Shown: piece by piece, positions 8,191-16,079 of the stretch | How the letters are laid out: each line of letters starts with the position of its first letter | How positions within the stretch are numbered: position 1 is the first letter of the stretch | Origin: JAYFNU01 sp964460755 | GTDB lineage: Bacteria > Bacillota > Clostridia > Oscillospirales > Ruminococcaceae | Assembly (NCBI GenBank): GCA_964460755.1 | Contig: CAYWQL010000014.1 | Location: 1-41,404 of the forward strand | Direction: 5' to 3' | DNA length: 41,404 bases | Notes under the pieces: generated by a model | What the model was told of the DNA's origin: nothing | Database searches by the model: none | What the model saw: only the letters and a program-made list of their open reading frames with translations | Program-made: the position numbers and the translations under genes

Positions 8191-8751
8191 TTAAAGACCT
8201 AATTTTTCGCAGGCTTCCCTGAAGGACGGCTGAAGCTTGTCCTTTTCCGATAAGAGCACCTCGCCCGTATAGCCGTTCCAATCTATGCCGATATCCGGGT
8301 CGTCGTAACGTATTCCGAGCTCGTCGCCCGGGGCGTATAGCCGCGTGCATTTATAGACGAACTCCGCCGTATTCGACACAACAAGAAAACCGTGGGCAAA
8401 GCCCTCGGGAATAAAAAACTGCTTTTTGTTCTCCGCCGAGAGCAGAACGCCGAACCATTTTCCTATCGTCGCGCTTCCCTTTCTCATATCGACCGCGACG
8501 TCGTAAACCTCGCCGCTTATTACCCTGACAAGCTTGCCCTGCGGGTTGCCAAGCTGCATATGAAGCCCGCGAAGCACACCCTTTTTCGACATTGACTGAT
8601 TGTCCTGAACGAATTTCACGTCAATGCCGCCGTTCTTAAAATCCTCAATGTTATAGGTTTCCATAAAATATCCCCGCTCGTCCCCGAACGGCTCGACCTC
8701 AACGACCTTCAGCCCTTCAATACCCGTTTCAACAAATTTAAATCTACCCAT
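8191..8751 (-). CDS. rfbC: dTDP-4-dehydrorhamnose 3,5-epimerase
   Basis: A cupin-fold epimerase of 186 residues, full length for RmlC. The expected motifs are present: DERGYFMETYN, QDNQSMSKKGVLRGLHMQ with the catalytic His of RGLH, GEVYDVAVDMR, EGFAHGFLV and YDDPDIGIDWN. RmlC makes dTDP-4-keto-L-rhamnose from dTDP-4-keto-6-deoxyglucose. The other rhamnose genes (rmlA, rmlB, rmlD) are not in this window, so it must rely on copies elsewhere or act on another 4-keto sugar. The gap of 35 bases to the next gene is one of the widest in the operon; a GGGGAAA ribosome binding site serves that gene. Confidence 0.93.
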   Translation of the reverse strand: MGRFKFVETGIEGLKVVEVEPFGDERGYFMETYNIEDFKNGGIDVKFVQDNQSMSKKGVLRGLHMQLGNPQGKLVRVISGEVYDVAVDMRKGSATIGKWFGVLLSAENKKQFFIPEGFAHGFLVVSNTAEFVYKCTRLYAPGDELGIRYDDPDIGIDWNGYTGEVLLSEKDKLQPSFREACEKLGL

Positions 8752-8759
8752 ATACTCAC

Positions 8760-9449
8760 CTATTCCTTCGCCACCGCAAAAACGGTGTTAATCATAATTT
8801 TTATATCCCCAAAAAAGCTGAAACCCTTTAAATACGCAAGGTTGTATTCCATCTTTTTCGGAAGTATCTTTTCCACATAAATTTCGTCCGTCTTATCCCC
8901 CGCGTCACTCAGCAGCTTTGCCTCGTCCTTATACGCTATGCTCGCGGGCGAGGTAACGCCTGCTTTTAAAAGAAGTGTTGCCTTCATTTCGTCGGTATAC
9001 CTATCGACATATTTTTTCACCTCAGGCCGCGTTCCGACAAAGGTCATATCCCCGACAAGCACATTGATAAGCTGTGGTATTTCGTCAAGCCGCGTCGAGC
9101 GAAGCCACGCACCGGTTTTGGTTATGCGACTATCGTTTCCAACGGTAACGAGCGGACCCTTTTTGTCCGCGTCCCTGATCATCGTTCGAAACTTAAATAT
9201 GTGAAACTCCCGCATATTTTCCGTTACCCTCGTCTGACGGAAGAAGACCCCGCCCCTCGTGTCAAAGACAATCGCGAGCGCAATTCCTAAAAAGAGCGGC
9301 GAGCAAAGGGCAAGCATAATGAAGCTTGCGAAAATATCGAAGGCCCTTTTAAAGAAAAGCGACGGGCGCTTTTTCTTTAATACGTCGAAATATTTTTCAA
9401 CCTCATCGTTTCTCATTTCGTCGGGAAGCTCAAAAAAGCTTTTTCGCAT
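8760..9449 (-). CDS. Initiating sugar-phosphate transferase (PglC/WcaJ family)
   Basis: A monotopic phosphoglycosyl transferase of 229 residues. One hydrophobic re-entrant helix lies near residues 36-58 (FKRAFDIFASFIMLALCSPL). The family signature follows: FRQTRV, FHIFKFRTM with its Arg-Thr-Met, SRITKTGAWLRSTRLDE (the DE of the active site near residues 132-133), PQLINVLVGDMTFVGTRPE. Such enzymes move sugar-1-phosphate from a UDP-sugar to undecaprenyl phosphate, the first membrane step of glycan assembly. The short form, without extra N-terminal helices, resembles PglC and the AATGal-using WcfS. It follows an aminotransferase and a membrane dehydratase, so the first sugar may be a 4-amino-4,6-dideoxy sugar; this is inference. 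Confidence 0.92.
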   Translation of the reverse strand: MRKSFFELPDEMRNDEVEKYFDVLKKKRPSLFFKRAFDIFASFIMLALCSPLFLGIALAIVFDTRGGVFFRQTRVTENMREFHIFKFRTMIRDADKKGPLVTVGNDSRITKTGAWLRSTRLDEIPQLINVLVGDMTFVGTRPEVKKYVDRYTDEMKATLLLKAGVTSPASIAYKDEAKLLSDAGDKTDEIYVEKILPKKMEYNLAYLKGFSFFGDIKIMINTVFAVAKE

Positions 9450-9455
9450 TCTTCG

Positions 9456-10661
9456 TTATCCTTTAATCATTTCTATCGCCGCAAGATACTTTTCCGCTAC
9501 AAAGTCGACCATCTCGTCGCTCAAAAGGGTATGAAGCGGAAGGGTGATTTCGCGGCAGTAGAAGGCGTAGGCATTGGGGAAATCTTCAATATTAAAGCCA
9601 AGATTTTTATACGCCGTCAGCATCGGAAGAGGCTTATAGTGGACGTTAGCGGAAATCTCGTCCGCCGCCATCTGTGTGATAATCGCGTTTCTTTGCTCGA
9701 CCGTTATTCCGTCGACCTCGGTGACATAAAGGTGGTGACTTCCGAAGAAGTCTTTGCCCTCGTGGGCGAGGGGCTTGACCGCCGAACCGATGAAGTGTTC
9801 GTTGTACCTTTTGACAATCTCAACACGGCGGGAAATAAGCGTGTCGTACCGTTCGAGCTGAGCAAGACCGACCGCCGCCATAATGTCGGTCATATTACAT
9901 TTATAGCCGGGGAAAGCTATGTCGTATTCCCACGCGCCGATTTTTGTTTTGGCAAGCGCGTCCTTGCTCTGCCCATGAAGGGAAAAAAGCATAAAGCGCT
10001 TATATATTTCATCTGACGAAACCGAGCCGATGTCCGAAAAGCAGACCGCGCCGCCCTCGGCTGTCGTCAGGTTCTTTACCGCGTGAAAGGAAAAACAGGC
10101 GAAATCCGAACAGGTCGCGACACTGTTTCCCTTATACTTTGCGCCAAGAGAATGGGCGCAGTCAGCGACAATCGCCACCCGCCCAAGCTCCCTTTGAAGC
10201 TCGCTTTCGGGCTTAAACAAATTCTTTTTCTTTTCAAGTATCTTTTTTATCCCGTCATAGTTTGCGGGAACACCTACAACGTCGACGGGGATTATCGCCT
10301 TGGTTCGTTCGGTTATCGCGTTTTCTATCGCCGAAAGAGACATAAAAACGCTGTCCTTTTCGGTGTCAACTAGGACTATTTTCGCCCCGACGTGGGTGAT
10401 AACCGCGGCGGAGGCGGTAAAGGTATACGCCGAGGTTATGACCTCGTCCCCCTCGCCAATGCCAAGCAGGCGAAGGGCAAGCTCCATTGACGACGTTGCC
10501 GACGAAAGACACGCCGTCGCCTTGACATCGCAAAACGCGCTCAATTTCTTTTCAAATTCCTTTGTTTTCGGCCCTGTCGTTATCCAACCCGAGCGTAAAA
10601 CCTCGGAAACATATTCAACCTCGTTTCCCGTCATATCGGGAGGTGAAAAGGAAACCTTCAT
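9456..10661 (-). CDS. DegT/DnrJ/EryC1 family sugar aminotransferase
   Basis: A PLP-dependent enzyme of 401 residues that aminates a 4-keto nucleotide sugar (PglE/WcfR-like). The PLP lysine is in CFSFHAVKNLTTAEGGAV. Other family marks are WITTGPKTKEFEK near the start, SATSSMELALRLLGI, GDEVITSAYTFTASA, VADCAHSLGA and GYKCNMTDIMAAVG. The ATG at 10661 is preceded by AGGAGG at 10671-10676 at good spacing and overlaps the TGA of the upstream dehydratase (TGATG), so a TTG one codon earlier is unlikely. The upstream enzyme makes a UDP-4-keto-6-deoxy sugar, the natural substrate. No acetyltransferase of the PglD type follows, so the new amino group may stay free. Confidence 0.92.
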   Translation of the reverse strand: MKVSFSPPDMTGNEVEYVSEVLRSGWITTGPKTKEFEKKLSAFCDVKATACLSSATSSMELALRLLGIGEGDEVITSAYTFTASAAVITHVGAKIVLVDTEKDSVFMSLSAIENAITERTKAIIPVDVVGVPANYDGIKKILEKKKNLFKPESELQRELGRVAIVADCAHSLGAKYKGNSVATCSDFACFSFHAVKNLTTAEGGAVCFSDIGSVSSDEIYKRFMLFSLHGQSKDALAKTKIGAWEYDIAFPGYKCNMTDIMAAVGLAQLERYDTLISRRVEIVKRYNEHFIGSAVKPLAHEGKDFFGSHHLYVTEVDGITVEQRNAIITQMAADEISANVHYKPLPMLTAYKNLGFNIEDFPNAYAFYCREITLPLHTLLSDEMVDFVAEKYLAAIEMIKG

Positions 10662-12541
10662 CAATAATAGACCTCCTCGGTGATTTGCTCCTCCCGCTTG
10701 AATGTCGGAACCATTTCTATAATCATTTCCTTGACGTCCTTGCGGTCGTTGCCGTAGGCGGTCGCCTTCAGCTCAAGCAAACGCTTGAAAAACCTGTCCT
10801 TGTCGATTTCGCCGGGGTTGCCGATAAAAATCTTTTTTTCTTCCGTTTCGGTTATTCCCTCCTCGGACAAAAGAAGCTCCTCATAAAGCTTTTCACCCTG
10901 ACGAAGACCCGTAAAGGTTATGGGAATATCCTTATAGGGCATAAAGCCCGCGAGCCGAATAAGATTTTCCGCAAGGTCGAGTATCTTAACCTGGTGTCCC
11001 ATATCAAGCACAAACACCTCGCCGCCCTTGGCGATTTCGCCCGCCGTAATAACAAGGCTCACCGCTTCGGATATTGTCATAAAGTAACGTACGATATCGG
11101 GGTGGGTGACGGTAACGGGTCCGCCGTTTGCAATCTGCTCCTTAAAAAGCGGAATAACCGAGCCGTTCGAGCCGAGGACGTTTCCGAAGCGCACGGCAAC
11201 GAAACGCGTTTTGCTCGCCTTGCTCATTGCCTGAATGACCATTTCGCATATCCGCTTTGTCGCGCCCATTATGCTCGTCGGGTTAACCGCCTTATCGGTC
11301 GAAATAAGCACAAACGTGCCCACGCCGTATTTGTCGGCGCAAAGCGCAACGTTATAGGTTCCGCAAACGTTGTTCTTAACCGCCTCCTCGGGGCTTGTTT
11401 CCATAAGCGGCACATGCTTGTGCGCGGCGGCGTGAAAGACGATTTGCGGCTTGGTTTCGGCGAAAAGAGCGTCCATCTTTTTGCTGTCGCGAACCGACGC
11501 TACACGCACGTCGAGCTTGAGCTTTTCGCCGTATTTCCTTTTAAGCTCCTGTTCAACGTCATAAATGCTGTTCTCGTATATGTCAACCATTATGAGCTTC
11601 TTCGGACCGCTCGCCGCAATCTGACGGCAAAGCTCGCTTCCGATTGAACCGCCCGCGCCCGTAACCATAACGTTTTTGTTTTTAATGTTCTTAAACGATT
11701 TTTCTTCCTCAAGGTTTATTTCGTCGCGTCCCAAAAGGTCTTCAACCTTAACGTCGCGCACGCGGGAAAGAAGGTCTTTACCGTCGGAAATAAGCTTGCA
11801 AATGTCGGGGAGCATTCTCATATTGCACGCCGTCTTCGAGCAGATATTAAGCACGCGCTTTTTTTCCACCTCGTCAGCGGCGGGTATAGCGATAAGGATT
11901 GTGTCGATGTCGCACTGGGACACGAGGTTTGGAATATCCTTCGTCGCGCCCATTATCTTTATGCCCATTATCGTACGCCCGACCTTCTGGGGGTTGTCGT
12001 CGACAGCGCAGACAATGTTATAGTCGGTTTGGGAATCGCGGAAAATTTCGTGAAGAAGGGTCGACGCCGCGTCGCCCGCTCCGACGACCATAACCCGCTT
12101 TCTTTGATTGCCCGAATTTGTTATTTGGGTGTTGCGGAACATACGATAGGTAAGGCGTGTGTAAAGGGTGAGCGAGGTTGCGAAAAGCGCCGACATAAGG
12201 TACACCGAAAGGGGTATTCTTCTTTCGATATAGACCAAAAGTGAAATAGCCAAAAAAGCCGAAATCGAGAGCACCGAAGCGAGAACGCAACGGAAGAACT
12301 CATATATTTCAGCATACCGCCAAAGGCTGTCGTACATTCCCATAAGAACGTAAACTATAAGAAAGCAAAGCACAAAAAGTACGCAGCTCGAAAAAAGAAG
12401 GCTTCGGTATTCGTAAATCGACGTCCTTCCCGCAATGAGCACCCATGTTATAAGGTATGCCACGGTTATGCAAAGAACATCGAACAAAATCAATATTCCC
12501 TTTCGGTTGCGCTGTAAAAACTTCTGCGTCGTTTCTTTCAT
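10661..12541 (-). CDS. Membrane-bound nucleotide-sugar 4,6-dehydratase (PglF/FlaA1-like)
   Basis: A 626-residue protein with four N-terminal membrane helices (within residues 15-130), a CoA-binding-type Rossmann domain starting RVMVVGAGDAAS (about 149-160), and a C-terminal SDR domain with GAGGSIGSE (about 295-303). STDKAVNPTSIMGATKR holds the Met-xxx-Lys active site (M425, K429). This build is that of PglF, WbpM and CapD-like dehydratases that turn UDP-GlcNAc into UDP-4-keto-6-deoxy-GlcNAc at the membrane. First gene of the glycan operon, behind a good sigma-A promoter, with its stop overlapping the aminotransferase start. With that enzyme it would yield UDP-4-amino-4,6-dideoxy-GlcNAc or the galacto epimer. 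Confidence 0.92.
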   Translation of the reverse strand: MKETTQKFLQRNRKGILILFDVLCITVAYLITWVLIAGRTSIYEYRSLLFSSCVLFVLCFLIVYVLMGMYDSLWRYAEIYEFFRCVLASVLSISAFLAISLLVYIERRIPLSVYLMSALFATSLTLYTRLTYRMFRNTQITNSGNQRKRVMVVGAGDAASTLLHEIFRDSQTDYNIVCAVDDNPQKVGRTIMGIKIMGATKDIPNLVSQCDIDTILIAIPAADEVEKKRVLNICSKTACNMRMLPDICKLISDGKDLLSRVRDVKVEDLLGRDEINLEEEKSFKNIKNKNVMVTGAGGSIGSELCRQIAASGPKKLIMVDIYENSIYDVEQELKRKYGEKLKLDVRVASVRDSKKMDALFAETKPQIVFHAAAHKHVPLMETSPEEAVKNNVCGTYNVALCADKYGVGTFVLISTDKAVNPTSIMGATKRICEMVIQAMSKASKTRFVAVRFGNVLGSNGSVIPLFKEQIANGGPVTVTHPDIVRYFMTISEAVSLVITAGEIAKGGEVFVLDMGHQVKILDLAENLIRLAGFMPYKDIPITFTGLRQGEKLYEELLLSEEGITETEEKKIFIGNPGEIDKDRFFKRLLELKATAYGNDRKDVKEMIIEMVPTFKREEQITEEVYY

Positions 12542-12590
12542 TTATATTTACCTGCAAACCAACAAATTATAATATCTCATTATCTTTAAT

Positions 12591-12619
12591 ATTATACTTA
12601 TATTATGCGAAATAATCAA
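12591..12619 (-). promoter_or_regulatory. Sigma-A promoter of the glycan operon
   Basis: On the minus strand, TTGATT (12614-12619) and a perfect TATAAT (12591-12596) are 17 bases apart. This lies about 50 bases upstream of the first ATG of the operon in an AT-rich gap and directly beyond the terminator of the preceding gene. No other good promoter was seen down to position 92. Confidence 0.8.
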
Positions 12620-12624
12620 CACAT

Positions 12625-12651
12625 AAAAAGGCGGGCGTTGCGGCCCGCCTT
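12625..12651 (-). terminator. Terminator of the tandem GT2 gene
   Basis: An inverted repeat AAGGCGGGC (12628-12636) and GCCCGCCTT (12643-12651) with a six-base loop is followed on the minus strand by TTTTTATG. It lies just past the stop of the GT2 gene and separates that gene from the glycan operon promoter. Confidence 0.85.
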
Positions 12652-12662
12652 AATTTATTCTT

Positions 12663-14489
12663 TTAAGCGTCGTAGCTTATCGAGTTTTTTCCGAAATTTC
12701 TGTTGTAATAAGGGTCGCCGCCCTCCTCATAATAGCTCGCCCATTTTTCCCTTAAAATCGCCTTTTCGCGCTCCATTCGCTCCTTCTTTTCGCCCTTTTT
12801 ATCATATCCGCGCGAGCGCGACTCGTAATGATACGCCTCGGCGACCGGGTTAAAGACGACGAGATAGCCTTTTTCGCGTATTTTAAGGCACAAATCAACG
12901 TCGTTGAAGGATACGGCAAGCTTTTCGTCGAAGCCGCCGACCTCGTCGAAAACGTCGGCTCTCACCATAAGACATGCGGCGGTACACGCCGACATATCGG
13001 ACGCTATGGCAAGGCGGCTCATATACCCCTCGTGATTTCGCGGAAAAAGCGGACATATGTTCGCCGCGCTTCCGCAGACGCCCATAGCTATTCCGCCGTG
13101 CTGTACGGTGTTGTCGGGATAAAGCAGCTTTATTCCGCAGGCGCCTACGTCGGCGCGCGCAGTAAACATAACCATTTCCTCAAGCCATTCGGGGGTAATG
13201 ATTTCGATATCGTTGTTGAGAAACAAAAGGTGCTTGCCCTTGGCGAATTTTCGTGCGTAGTTGTTTATGGCGGAATAGTTGAAGCTTTCGCCGTTCCTGT
13301 CATAGGAAATAACCTTTATCCTTTTATCCTCGGTTATTGCCTTGTAGTAGTCGAAGGTTTCCTTGCTCCTGCTGTTGTTTTCAAGCACTATTATTTCGAA
13401 GTTTTTGTATGTGCTCTTTTCGAGCACCGAATCAATACATCTTTTTAGCACGTCGGGGTGCTCGCACGACGGAATGATAATCGAAACAAGCGGATTTCCC
13501 TTGATTTCGTAAATAACCCTCATCATCGGAACGGCGCGGGAATAAACGACCTCGCCCTTTAATCCAAGCCGCTTCAGGTGTGCCTCGACCGCCCGCTTCG
13601 CCGCGTCGTAAGCATAGGGCTTCGCGGAAATATCATCGGCGACCGAGCCGGCGTGCACGCGCCAATAATACAGCGGCTTGTCGATATGAGTGATTTTTTT
13701 CGCCTTTTCTGTGACGCGAAGGGTGAAGTCATAGTCCTGACTTCCGTCAAAATCGTGGTTGTAAAGTCCGACCTTTTTGGCAAGCGACAGCTTTATTACC
13801 GAAAGGTGGCAAATATAGTTGCAGCCTCTTAAAAAATCAGGCGAAAAATCGGGTTTAAAATGCATTGAACGGCTGTCGGCGGGCTTATTGAAGAAAATCG
13901 CCTCGTCGGAATAAAGGAAGTCGGCGCCCGTTTCGTTTATGGCTGACACGACGTCGAAAAACGCCGTTTGAGCGACAAGGTCGTCGTGGTCGACAAGGGT
14001 TATATAATCCCCCGTTGCCATTTCTATCGCGGCGTTCGTATTAAGTGAAATACCCTTGTTTTCGCTGAGCTTTTTGTATTTTATCCGTTCGTCGGCCGCC
14101 ATATATTCGGCGACGATTTTGCCCACGCTCGAAAAAGCGTCGTCGCTTCCGTCTGCGAAGCAGACCTCAAAATTCTTATAGCTTTGCGCCAAAAACGAGG
14201 AAATAAGCTCGCGAAGATATTTTTCCGGCGTGTTATAAAGCGGCACGATTACGCTGATTTTCGGCATAAAGGGAAAAACCGTGCTTTCCTGCTCGGCGCG
14301 CTTTTCATCGGTAAGATAGAACTCCTTTTTAAGCTGTTTGAGCTTGAAATATCGCCTTGTGACGTACTTTGCGGCGAAAACCGTCTGGGAAACGCCCTCG
14401 TTTTTAATCATACGGAGGGTTTTGTAGCCATATTTAAAAATCGGATTGCTGTTCGCCCACGCGGGCACAGCCTTTGAGCCTTTGTCCAT
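12663..14489 (-). CDS. Tandem-domain family 2 glycosyltransferase
   Basis: A 608-residue protein with two GT-A domains in a row. The first starts at ISVIVPLYNTPEKYL (about residue 78) with VCFADGSD, TLVDHDDL and FLYSDEA. The second starts at PLVSIIIPSCEHPDVL (about 335) with IIVLENNS, LLFLNNDIEI and a GGFDEKLAVSFNDVDLCLK acceptor-site helix. The layout is that of rhamnan or O-antigen polymerising transferases. I place the start at 14489, where GAGGAAG lies in front; an ATG 15 codons upstream (14534) lacks a good site. It is bounded by terminators on both sides, so it is a single-gene unit although its job is probably tied to the adjoining glycan locus. Confidence 0.88.
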   Translation of the reverse strand: MDKGSKAVPAWANSNPIFKYGYKTLRMIKNEGVSQTVFAAKYVTRRYFKLKQLKKEFYLTDEKRAEQESTVFPFMPKISVIVPLYNTPEKYLRELISSFLAQSYKNFEVCFADGSDDAFSSVGKIVAEYMAADERIKYKKLSENKGISLNTNAAIEMATGDYITLVDHDDLVAQTAFFDVVSAINETGADFLYSDEAIFFNKPADSRSMHFKPDFSPDFLRGCNYICHLSVIKLSLAKKVGLYNHDFDGSQDYDFTLRVTEKAKKITHIDKPLYYWRVHAGSVADDISAKPYAYDAAKRAVEAHLKRLGLKGEVVYSRAVPMMRVIYEIKGNPLVSIIIPSCEHPDVLKRCIDSVLEKSTYKNFEIIVLENNSRSKETFDYYKAITEDKRIKVISYDRNGESFNYSAINNYARKFAKGKHLLFLNNDIEIITPEWLEEMVMFTARADVGACGIKLLYPDNTVQHGGIAMGVCGSAANICPLFPRNHEGYMSRLAIASDMSACTAACLMVRADVFDEVGGFDEKLAVSFNDVDLCLKIREKGYLVVFNPVAEAYHYESRSRGYDKKGEKKERMEREKAILREKWASYYEEGGDPYYNRNFGKNSISYDA

Positions 14490-14524
14490 AATGTCAACTT
14501 CCTCACGTTCATTTGTCTTAGATG

Positions 14525-14553
14525 ATTTTATCATAAAGCAGCAGAATAAACAA
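14525..14553 (-). promoter_or_regulatory. Possible promoter of the tandem GT2 gene
   Basis: On the minus strand, TTGTTT (14548-14553) and TAAAAT (14525-14530) are 17 bases apart. The -35 lies in the T tract of the spoIVA terminator, so the two signals are nested. A separate promoter is needed here because terminators flank the gene on both sides. Confidence 0.45.
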
Positions 14554-14587
14554 CAAAGCGAAGGACGCCCCCAAAGGAGCGCCCTTC
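14551..14587 (-). terminator. Terminator of sipL-spoIVA
   Basis: A 12-base stem with two G-U pairs (14560-14571 with 14576-14587) starts three bases after the spoIVA stop codon. On the minus strand it is followed by the T-rich GCTTTGTTGTTT. Confidence 0.8.
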
Positions 14588-14589
14588 AT

Positions 14590-16068
14590 TCATAAAATTA
14601 TGCAGACAAGACCGTTGCACCCATCGTTTATGACCCTCTCAAGGGTTTCTTGAAGCTTCATTCGCGCGTCGGCGGGCATTCGGTAAAGCTTGTTTTGAAG
14701 CCCTTCGTTGACAAGCTCGTTAAGCGATTTTCCGAAGATATTCGAGCTCCATATCTTAACGGGGTCTTCGGAAAACTCCCCAAGCAGATAATTGACAAGC
14801 TCCTCGCTTTGCTTTTCGCTTCCGACTATCGGGTTAACCTCTGTCGTTATGTCGGCGCGAAGCATATGCACCGACGGAGCGGACGCGCGAAGCTTTACGC
14901 CGTATTTTCCCCCCTGCTTTACGATTTCAGGCTCCTCAAGCTTGAGCTCGTCGAGCGACGGCATTACTATTCCGTAGCCTGTCTGTTCAACCTCCTCGAG
15001 TGCGCTCTTTATCTTTAAATACTTTTCCTTTATCGCCGCAAGCTCGACTATACAGGGCATTAACCCCGCCTCGTCCTCAATAACTATGCCGGTCGTTTCG
15101 CCGATAATTTTATAAAACAAGTCGGGCAGGAGCGACAATGAAAGCCGAACCCTTCCCGCGCCGAGGTCAGACGAGCTTCTCGATGCGCACTTCACATATT
15201 CGCACCCCGTAAGAAGAAAAAGCTTGTCGGGCACGTCGTTCATTCTGACGACACTTTTTGAAAAATCCCCAACCGCAGAAAAAACAGAGCTTTTCAGCCA
15301 ATGCTCCTTATCAAGCCGCGTTATCCATCGCGGCATATCGAAGGCGATTTCCTTAACGGGAAATTCGCTCGTTACAACCGCGAGAATGTTTTTGATTTCC
15401 GCTTCGTCTATATCAAGACAGTTGACGGGAAGCACGGGCACGTCGTATTTTTCGTGAAGCTCCCGCGCAAGCTCCATATTTTCTGCGCTTTTCGGCTCAA
15501 CGCAGTTGAGCAGGACAATAAAAGGCTTATTAATCTGCTTTAGCTCCGATACAACCCGCTCCTCGGCATCAACATAGTCAGCGCGCGCGATATCACTAAT
15601 CGAGCCGTCGGTCGTCACGACAACGCCAATGGTCGAATGCTCGTTAATAACCTTTCTCGTGCCCGTTTCGGCGGCAAGGGAAAAGGGAACGGCGTCGTCG
15701 AACCACGGCGAGATAACCATTCGCGGCTCCTCGTTTTCAATATGTCCAAGGGCGTTGGGAACGACGTAGCCCACGCAATCAATCATTCTGACGCGAAGGG
15801 AAACGCCCTCCTCTAATTCGATGTTAACCGCCTGCTCGGGAATAAATTTCGGCTCGGTGGTCATTATCGTCTTACCCGCCGCCGACTGCGGAAGCTCGTC
15901 AATCGACCGCTCACGAACGGCGGCGGAGGCTATATTCGGGAGCACAAGGCTTTCCATAAACTTTTTTATAAAGGTCGATTTTCCCGTTCTGACGGGTCCG
16001 ACCACGCCGACGTACACCTCGCCGCCCGTGCGCTTTGCGATATCCTTATATATGCTCGTATTACTCAT
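14590..16068 (-). CDS. spoIVA: Stage IV sporulation protein A, coat basement ATPase
   Basis: SpoIVA is a TRAFAC-class ATPase that polymerises on the outer forespore membrane and forms the base of the spore coat. The 492-residue protein has the family length. The Walker A GPVRTGKST is at residues 24-32, followed by MIDCVGYVVPNALGH as switch/Walker B, ATDGSISDI-like and VLLNCVEP motifs, a long middle domain, and the conserved C-terminal end (LVCIIL). It starts 11 bases after the sipL stop behind GGGGGAAAG, so the two are co-transcribed. In B. subtilis SpoVM places SpoIVA at the membrane; in C. difficile SipL binds it. Both partners are encoded just upstream. Mother-cell expression is expected from the family, but I found no convincing sigma-E site. 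Confidence 0.97.
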   Translation of the reverse strand: MSNTSIYKDIAKRTGGEVYVGVVGPVRTGKSTFIKKFMESLVLPNIASAAVRERSIDELPQSAAGKTIMTTEPKFIPEQAVNIELEEGVSLRVRMIDCVGYVVPNALGHIENEEPRMVISPWFDDAVPFSLAAETGTRKVINEHSTIGVVVTTDGSISDIARADYVDAEERVVSELKQINKPFIVLLNCVEPKSAENMELARELHEKYDVPVLPVNCLDIDEAEIKNILAVVTSEFPVKEIAFDMPRWITRLDKEHWLKSSVFSAVGDFSKSVVRMNDVPDKLFLLTGCEYVKCASRSSSDLGAGRVRLSLSLLPDLFYKIIGETTGIVIEDEAGLMPCIVELAAIKEKYLKIKSALEEVEQTGYGIVMPSLDELKLEEPEIVKQGGKYGVKLRASAPSVHMLRADITTEVNPIVGSEKQSEELVNYLLGEFSEDPVKIWSSNIFGKSLNELVNEGLQNKLYRMPADARMKLQETLERVINDGCNGLVCIIL

Positions 16069-16079
16069 CTTCTTTCCCC

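Noticed and set aside
10562..11647. A 361-residue open frame on the plus strand
   Set aside because: Antisense to the PglF-like dehydratase. No family motif, no ribosome binding site, and composition typical of a shadow frame.
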